Source of the DNA: Azorhizobium oxalatiphilum
GTDB taxonomy: Bacteria > Pseudomonadota > Alphaproteobacteria > Rhizobiales > Xanthobacteraceae
Assembly (NCBI RefSeq): GCF_014635325.1
Contig: NZ_BMCT01000004.1
Location: forward strand, 372,001 to 436,000
Direction: 5' to 3'
Length of the DNA: 64,000 nt
The position numbers were made by a program, and so were the translations under genes. Of this stretch, positions 58,977-64,000 are shown piece after piece (the first letter of the stretch is position 1; every line of letters starts with the position of its first letter). The notes beneath the pieces are model-generated. The model did no database searches. It was given only the letters and a program-made list of their open reading frames with translations, and had not been told where the DNA came from.

Positions 58977-60611
58977 TCAGTTGGCCTTCTTCATGTTCCA
59001 GAACACGGGCGCCGGGCCGGTCAGGATGCCGCTGATCGACGTGCGGTGCAGGGCCGGCACGGTGTAGGTGCCCAGCGGCACATAGGCGACCTCGTCATAG
59101 GCCCGCTCCTGGATCTTGGTGGCGAGCGCCTTTTGCTCTTCCAGCGTCTTGGCGCCGGCGAAGGCGTCGCGCATCTTGTCGAGCTCGGGATCCTCCATCC
59201 AGCCGAAGAAGCCGCCCTTCTTGCCACGCCCGTTGAGCATGGGATTGACGAGGGGCGTCCACACCTCGGCGCCGATCCAGTTGGTGAAGAACATGTGCCA
59301 GCCGCCCTCCGCGATGGGCGCCTGGCTGGCGCGGCGGATCACCACCGTCTGCCAGTCCATGGGCTGGAGCGTCACCTTGAAGCCGGCGTTGCGCAGCGCC
59401 TGCGCCGCCACCACCGGCTGCGGCGAGACCGTCACCACGTCGGTGGGCTGGAGGATGACGATGGGCGTGCCGTCATAGCCCGCCTCCTTGAGCAGCGCTT
59501 GTGCCGCCTTCACGTCGCCGGTGGCAAAGCTCTTGGGGGCACCGGCCGCCGTCTCCAGCGGCACGCCGCACCCATACATGGAGGGGCAGGCCTTGTAGTA
59601 TTCCGGATTGCCGGACACCGCCGCCAGCGTGTCGTTCTGGCTCATGGCGATGAGCGCCGCCCTGCGGATCTTCACATTGTCGAAGGGCGGGTTGAGGAAG
59701 TTCATCCGGCCCATGGTCTGGCTGTAGAGCGGATTCCAGGCCAGTTTCTTGATGTCCGGATTGCCTTCCGCGATCGGCAGAAGGTCCACCGGCGGGGACT
59801 CGATGTAATCGATCTCGCCGGAACCGAGCGCGTTCAGCGCTGTCTGGGCGTCGGGCATGTTCACCCATTCCACCCGGTCCACGAACACCTGCTTGCCGCC
59901 GGCGGTCCAGCTCGGGGCCTCCTTGCGGGGGATGTATTTGTCGAACTTCTCGTAGACCACCTTCACGCCGGGCTGGAACTCCTCCTTCACGAACCGGAAC
60001 GGGCCGGAGCCCATCTGGTCGGTGATGCTTTCCATGGCGGGCGTCTCGGCGATGCGCTTGGGCATCATGAAGGGCACCACGGAGGAGGGCTTCGCCAGCA
60101 TGTCCAGCACGGGCGCGAAGGGCTTCTTGAGCTTGAGCACAATGGTCTTCGGATCTGCCGCCGTCAGGCTCTCCGTATAGTCCATCATCATCTGGCCGCC
60201 GGTGTCGCGCTGGGCCCAGCGCTTGATGGAGGCCACGCAGTCTTCCGCCGTCACCGGCGTTCCGTCGTGCCAGAGCAGGCCGTCGCGCAGGGTGAGGGTG
60301 TAGGTCAGCGCGTCGTCGGAGATCTTGTACTCCGCCATCTGCGGCTGCGGCTTGTAGTTGGCGTCCATCGACAACAGCGTGTCGTAGATCATGTAGCCGT
60401 GGTTGCGGGTGATGTGGGCGGTGGTGATGATGGGATCCAGCACCCTCAGGCCCGAATGCATCACGGCGCGGATGGTGGTGCCGGCGGCCTGCGCGGCGGG
60501 GCTGAGCGCCCCGAGGCCGAGGGCGATGACGGAGGCCATCGTCAGGGCCGAAGTCACTGTCCTCGTGGCTGTTCGGCGGGATACGGTAATGCCGTTCTTG
60601 AACCAGATCAT
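58977..60611 (-). CDS. Dipeptide/oligopeptide-type ABC transporter substrate-binding protein (system 2)
   Basis: 544 residues from the ATG at 60611; GAGGGG lies upstream on the coding strand. A twin-arginine-like stretch (SRRTATRTVTSALTMASVIA) precedes a hydrophobic core and an AQA cleavage site; export by Sec or Tat is uncertain. SBP_bac_5 landmarks are MIYDTLLSMDANYKPQPQMA, TLTLRDGLLWHDGTPVTAED, QMGSGPFRFVKEEFQPGVKV and FDNVKIRRAALIAMSQNDTL. It feeds the DppB/C/D-F-like proteins downstream. The ligand is not known. Confidence 0.93.
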   Translation of the reverse strand: MIWFKNGITVSRRTATRTVTSALTMASVIALGLGALSPAAQAAGTTIRAVMHSGLRVLDPIITTAHITRNHGYMIYDTLLSMDANYKPQPQMAEYKISDDALTYTLTLRDGLLWHDGTPVTAEDCVASIKRWAQRDTGGQMMMDYTESLTAADPKTIVLKLKKPFAPVLDMLAKPSSVVPFMMPKRIAETPAMESITDQMGSGPFRFVKEEFQPGVKVVYEKFDKYIPRKEAPSWTAGGKQVFVDRVEWVNMPDAQTALNALGSGEIDYIESPPVDLLPIAEGNPDIKKLAWNPLYSQTMGRMNFLNPPFDNVKIRRAALIAMSQNDTLAAVSGNPEYYKACPSMYGCGVPLETAAGAPKSFATGDVKAAQALLKEAGYDGTPIVILQPTDVVTVSPQPVVAAQALRNAGFKVTLQPMDWQTVVIRRASQAPIAEGGWHMFFTNWIGAEVWTPLVNPMLNGRGKKGGFFGWMEDPELDKMRDAFAGAKTLEEQKALATKIQERAYDEVAYVPLGTYTVPALHRTSISGILTGPAPVFWNMKKAN

Positions 60612-61175
60612 GCAGCAATCCCCTCGTAATGATGGAATGATCAGTGCGGCTGGGCCGTTCTTGTGCTGAAGGTCAGTTCTATGCGGGACGCAAAAGCCGG
60701 GGCTGAATTCAGGTGACGCGAAAGCGGTGCGGTCGCTCCTTCGGCGCCAGACGCGAGCGGGCATGGACCCGCTCTCCTCCGGTCTCGCCCGGCCTTGCCA
60801 GTTGGCTGGCTGGAACCCTACGAAAGCTGCCCCTTCTGCACAACAATGATGCGTGATTAAAATATAGCGCGGTGCCGGTACAGAAGAACGGTGCATCGCT
60901 CATGGCGCAGGCAAAGCATTGTCCCTGCCGGCCCGGTTCCAGCGGGCGGAACTTCATAAAATGACGACGTTTCATCGGCGTTCTGGCGAGCGCGGATAAG
61001 GTTTCCGGATGCCTCTCCGTCGCCCGAAACGGACGTTTGAAACGGGGGCGTCACTGCCTGTTCCGTGGGCGCGGATGTCTTTGACCGGATGTGTTGTATA
61101 GCGTGCTATTTGTATAGGTTCTGCACAGGGTTAGCCGGCCCCGTCGGCGCCCGTCCGACTTTTCCAAACGGGCTC
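60612..61175. other. Gene-free region between transporter system 2 and the FUSC gene
   Basis: No supported ORF; the 88-residue frame at 60709-60975 has no ribosome site or family signature. The left end holds the promoter and leader of the leftward binding-protein gene. Around 61083-61110 there is an AT-rich stretch with TATAGCGTGCTA (imperfect dyad), which could be a promoter or operator. Confidence 0.45.
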
Positions 61176-62174
61176 TCAGGCCCGCGCCGTGCGCCGCATC
61201 AGCAGTGCCAGCACCTGCGCGATGGTCACCATCAGCACCACGCCCACGGTGATCCCGCCGAGCCGCTCGACCACCGGCAGCAGTTCGGCCGGAGGTCCGC
61301 TGCCGCTGACGAGAGCGGTGATGAAGGCGATGCCGCCCTGCGTGCCGACATAGCTGTGTGCGCCTCCGCCATGATGCAGGCGGGAGAAATAGAACAGGCC
61401 GGCGAACAGCGTCACCGCATAGAGGGGCAGCACCTCCAGCGGCAGCAGCAGGGCGAGAAGCCCGAGCCCGCCGCCCAGCGCGCAGCCGAGAAAGCGCTGT
61501 CGCGCGCGCACGTTGATGGTGGCGAAGTCGCGATCGAGCACGGCAAGGCTGGAGCCCATGGCCTGCGGCATGGAGGGGATGTCGAACCACGACCACAGCG
61601 CCACCATCGCCACCGCTGTCAGGCCAGCCACCAGCGCAAGGCGCGTCAGGTCGAGGTCCGGTGTGTGGGGCGTGGCGGGGGCGTGCGGGGGCGGCGCTGT
61701 CCCGGCGCGGGCGATGGTGTGCACGAAGGCCACCGCGAACACGCCGCAGGAAATCTCGGCGAAGCGGAACTGGGCGAAGGAGAACAGCACCTGCGGTTCC
61801 ATGATGCTGACCGCGATCATCAGCATCAGCGTGATCATGCCGTAGAACCACGCATAGCCGAACCGGCTGGTGAAGCGCAGGTAGGAGCCGATGGCGCAGA
61901 TGATGAACAGCGCCAGCGCCTGGAACAGCACCTGCCCCTCCATGGCCACCGCGAGCGCATAGCCCACCGTCAGCCCGACGAAGGTGCCGGCCAGCCGCAT
62001 GGCGATCTTGCGCCACAGCGCCGTCATGTCCGGATTGGCGACGACCCAGGCCGAGATCGCCGCCCACCACAGATCCTGAAGGCCAAGAAAGGCGGCGAGC
62101 CCCACGGCAGCCAGGACGCTGGAGGCTGTGATCAGGCCCTGCCGTGCGCTCCATGCGGAAGGGGCCGGTGCCAT
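61176..62174 (-). CDS. FUSC/aromatic-acid-exporter-like membrane protein (AaeB/YccS family)
   Basis: 332 residues with two groups of hydrophobic segments, as in FUSC-type proteins: LITASSVLAAVGLAAFLGLQ, LWWAAISAWVVANPDMTALW, GTFVGLTVGYALAVAMEGQV, then LVAGLTAVAMVALWSWFDIP and RQRFLGCALGGGLGLLALLL. It is shorter than E. coli AaeB (about 650 residues), as in many alphaproteobacterial homologues. With the HlyD-like protein encoded 3 bp upstream it would export aromatic acids or biocides. No outer-membrane component is present nearby. Confidence 0.82.
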   Translation of the reverse strand: MAPAPSAWSARQGLITASSVLAAVGLAAFLGLQDLWWAAISAWVVANPDMTALWRKIAMRLAGTFVGLTVGYALAVAMEGQVLFQALALFIICAIGSYLRFTSRFGYAWFYGMITLMLMIAVSIMEPQVLFSFAQFRFAEISCGVFAVAFVHTIARAGTAPPPHAPATPHTPDLDLTRLALVAGLTAVAMVALWSWFDIPSMPQAMGSSLAVLDRDFATINVRARQRFLGCALGGGLGLLALLLPLEVLPLYAVTLFAGLFYFSRLHHGGGAHSYVGTQGGIAFITALVSGSGPPAELLPVVERLGGITVGVVLMVTIAQVLALLMRRTARA

Positions 62175-62177
62175 GGC

Positions 62178-63158
62178 TCAGAACCAGATCAGCACGCGGG
62201 CATCGGCGCCGCGATAGAGCGGGGCGGCCTTCGGCAGTTCGCCCATGTCGATCAGCACCGGAAAGCGGCGGGGTAGGCGGATCCAGTCCGTGTCCAGCGG
62301 CACGAAGGGCAGCGGGCCCTGCTCGCTGGCGGTGCGGGCGATACCGGGGGAGATGGAGCGCACCGTGCCGCGATGGGGACGCCACGGATCGGAGGCGATG
62401 CTGAACCAGACGCTCTGGCCGACCTTCAGGCGCGAGAGGTGGCGCTCGTCCACCGCCGCCATGATGTGCCAGTTGTCGTTCGACACAACGGCGGCGAGGG
62501 CCTTGCCGGCGGTGGCATAGTCGCCCGTGCGCACTGTCAGCGGCGCCGCCCGCCCCGACACGGGGGCGAGGATGCGGGTGTGGGCGAGATCGTATTGCGC
62601 CTTGTCGAGGGCGCTCGCGGTGGCGACATCCTCCGCCTGCCGCACCTCCACCAGCCCTTGCGCGACCGCGAGCAGGCTCTGCGCCTTGCGCAGCTCGGCA
62701 TCGGCCACGGTGGCGCTGCGCCGGGCGGAATCGAGGTCCGCGTCCGAGATGTCACCGGTCTTGGCGAGGGTTTCGGCGCGGGTCTGCTCGCGCTGGGCAT
62801 TGTCCCGGGTGGCTTGTGCCGCCTCCACCATGGCCGTGCTCTCGGCAATGGCCTCCTGCGCCATCTTCGTGCGCTTGGCGGCGAGCGTGACCGCCGCCTG
62901 CGCGCTCTGCTCGGCGATGCGGAACGGCTCGGGATCGATCTCGGCGATCAGGGCGCCGGCTGCCACGGTGGCATCGTCGGTTATGCCGATCTTCGCCAGA
63001 GGGCCGGAGACCTCGGGCGCGATGAAGACCACATTGCTGTCCACGAAGGCATCGCCCGTATAGGCGAAAAAGCGGACCGAGGTTTCGTACAGCAGGAACA
63101 CCGCCGCGATGGCGGCGATCAGGCAGGCGACAACATGGCGTTCAATGAACGAAAGCAC
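62178..63158 (-). CDS. HlyD/EmrA-type membrane-fusion protein (AaeA-like)
   Basis: About 326 residues from a GTG at 63158 with GGAGAC upstream; an ATG at 63206 would add 16 basic residues. One N-terminal transmembrane helix (VVACLIAAIAAVFLLYETSV) is followed by DAFVDSNVVFIAPEVSGPLA (biotinyl-lipoyl-like half). A coiled-coil hairpin comes next (AIAESTAMVEAAQATRDNAQ, DADLDSARRSATVADAELRK) and then RILAPVSGRAAPLTVRTGDY (second half). It bridges the FUSC-like pump encoded 3 bp downstream to the periplasm. The promoter lies in the gap with the isochorismatase gene. Confidence 0.88.
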   Translation of the reverse strand: MLSFIERHVVACLIAAIAAVFLLYETSVRFFAYTGDAFVDSNVVFIAPEVSGPLAKIGITDDATVAAGALIAEIDPEPFRIAEQSAQAAVTLAAKRTKMAQEAIAESTAMVEAAQATRDNAQREQTRAETLAKTGDISDADLDSARRSATVADAELRKAQSLLAVAQGLVEVRQAEDVATASALDKAQYDLAHTRILAPVSGRAAPLTVRTGDYATAGKALAAVVSNDNWHIMAAVDERHLSRLKVGQSVWFSIASDPWRPHRGTVRSISPGIARTASEQGPLPFVPLDTDWIRLPRRFPVLIDMGELPKAAPLYRGADARVLIWF

Positions 63159-63340
63159 GGGCAGTCTCCGGCTGCGACTTGAGACACGGCGAGGCTCATG
63201 CAGCACGCAAGACTAGCGCGGGACTTGCGTTGCCGCATCGGCCTGCGGCAACCGGGCCGGCATTTCCCGGCCTGTACCCACTGGTTCCCCTCGTCACCAC
63301 CTTGTTGCCGTCGCCGATGGCCGGTTGCGCCGCGGCCCCG

Positions 63341-63874
63341 TCAGAGGGCGGCGGGTGCCGGAACCGGGGCGTGAGCCCATGCCTGCTCTGCCGTGATCAC
63401 CCGCGTCTTGGACTGGAGCGCATTCAGCGCGATGCGATGGACGGTTTCCGTGGGAGCCGTGCAGAGATCGCCCAGAACCTGCACCTGAAAGCCATCGGCC
63501 GCCCGCGAGAGTGCGGTGAAGACCACGCAGTTCTGAGTCATCATCCCGCACACCAGCAATTCGTCGGTGCCGGAGAGGTGGTGCGCAAGGTCCGTCTCCT
63601 GAAAGGAATCGGCCACGTGCTTCGTCACCACCGGGGCATCGCCGGCGGCATCCAGAATGGCGGAACGGATGTGATTGCCGGCCCCGCCGGCCGCAAAGAG
63701 GCCGGTCTCAGCGACCGAGATGTGGCGTACCAGAACGATTTTGTCTCCGGCGGCGCGCGCCTGCCCGATGGCTGCGACGATGCGCTGCTCCGTCTCCTCG
63801 GCCTGCCAGAGCGGCAGGACGCCGCCGGGGAAATAGTCATTCTGGATGTCGATCACGAGAAGGGTGCGGGTCAT
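63341..63874 (-). CDS. Isochorismatase-family cysteine hydrolase
   Basis: 177 residues from the ATG at 63874 with AAGGAG upstream; an ATG at 63901 is an alternative. The catalytic triad of the family is visible: D9 in LLVIDIQNDYFPGG, K85 in APVVTKHVADSF and C116 in LVCGMMTQNCVVFTALSRAA. Members hydrolyse nicotinamide, isochorismate, N-carbamoyl or ureido compounds. A divergent gene starts at 63965, with an inverted repeat between them, suggesting linked regulation. The substrate is unknown. Confidence 0.9.
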   Translation of the reverse strand: MTRTLLVIDIQNDYFPGGVLPLWQAEETEQRIVAAIGQARAAGDKIVLVRHISVAETGLFAAGGAGNHIRSAILDAAGDAPVVTKHVADSFQETDLAHHLSGTDELLVCGMMTQNCVVFTALSRAADGFQVQVLGDLCTAPTETVHRIALNALQSKTRVITAEQAWAHAPVPAPAAL

Positions 63875-63930
63875 CGGCGGGAACTCCTTGGTTTTGTGCA
63901 TTCTGGCCGGCCGCTGGCGATCTGATCAGT

Positions 63931-63963
63931 GGCCCGATTGACATATTTCATGTAAATCGGGCC
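63931..63963. promoter_or_regulatory. Inverted repeat operator between divergent genes
   Basis: GGCCCGATT (63931-63939) and AATCGGGCC (63955-63963) are a perfect inverted repeat with a 15-bp AT-rich spacer (GACATATTTCATGTA) that is itself partly dyadic. TTGACA (63938-63943) lies in it. The right arm ends one base before the ATG at 63965. Confidence 0.6.
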
Positions 63964-63964
63964 A

Positions 63965-64000
63965 ATGCGTTTCGCCGTTCTCGCCTATGACGCCATCAGC
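63965..64000 (+). CDS. Start of a divergent gene, probably a GlxA/AraC-type regulator, cut by window edge
   Basis: Only 12 codons are visible (MRFAVLAYDAIS). The opening resembles the DJ-1/PfpI domain start of GlxA-type AraC regulators (x-I-A-V-L-x-Y-x), which are often found divergent from isochorismatase-family genes. The stretch is too short for a firm assignment. Confidence 0.4.
   Translation, partial: MRFAVLAYDAIS

Noticed and set aside
60709-60975. 88-residue minus-strand ORF in the gap before the FUSC gene
   Set aside because: No ribosome site, no recognisable domain and a skewed Arg/Pro composition.

Overview
The window is a high-GC stretch of an alphaproteobacterial chromosome. Very high G/C at third codon positions, Tat-dependent and FecCD-type uptake systems, DUF2325/DUF2478/ModE-like molybdenum genes and an R-body (reb) locus fit a Hyphomicrobiales member, most likely Xanthobacteraceae (Azorhizobium/Xanthobacter-like). 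The genus is an inference. No tRNA, rRNA, CRISPR array, transposase or phage gene was seen. Genes are cut at both window edges (1-337 and 63965-64000).

Layout. 1-7.9 kb: two DapA-family aldolases divergent from a LacI repressor with a perfect palindromic operator at its start codon, then a catabolic run (tautomerase, acyl-CoA dehydrogenase, CoA-transferase, MaoC hydratase) and a polar amino-acid-type ABC binding protein and permease. 8-10.8 kb: secreted PQQ-type sugar dehydrogenase and a membrane GGDEF protein whose active site is degenerate but whose I-site is kept. 11-17.2 kb: FecCD-type ABC transporter, small winged-helix protein, DUF2325, DUF2478 and a ModE-like regulator. Three sites with ModE-box geometry suggest a molybdate/tungstate system. 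17.2-19 kb: MarR/MFS pair with matching operators. 19.1-19.9 kb: lone TylF-like methyltransferase. 20.3-25.5 kb: ferric-siderophore uptake (esterase, fused FhuB, Tat-exported FhuD, divergent FhuC) and a small CTG-initiated ORF. 25.6 kb: orphan Nif11-leader-like peptide. 26-31 kb: quinone reductase/LysR pair and ZntA/MerR pair with clear operators. 31.4-37.1 kb: cobalamin riboswitch with terminator, then btuB-btuF-btuC-btuD plus one unknown gene, with successive stop/start overlaps.

37.2-41.9 kb is the most unusual region: two RebB-family R-body genes, two small unknown proteins between them, a 652-residue protein with a cytidine-deaminase-type zinc signature (HAE...PCxxC) and a proline-rich tail, and an FNR-type regulator. 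An FNR-like box lies upstream of the first rebB. This could be an R-body system with an undescribed deaminase component.

42-64 kb: Ogt, a LysR/amidase pair, two complete Dpp/Opp-type peptide ABC transporters with fused double ATPases, and a set of hydrolases (HDAC-like deacetylase, two M20 enzymes, MlrC-like M81). This looks like uptake and hydrolysis of peptide-like or N-acylated compounds. The window ends with a FUSC/HlyD efflux pair and an isochorismatase-family hydrolase divergent from the first codons of another gene. A dispersed palindromic repeat family occurs in at least five intergenic gaps.
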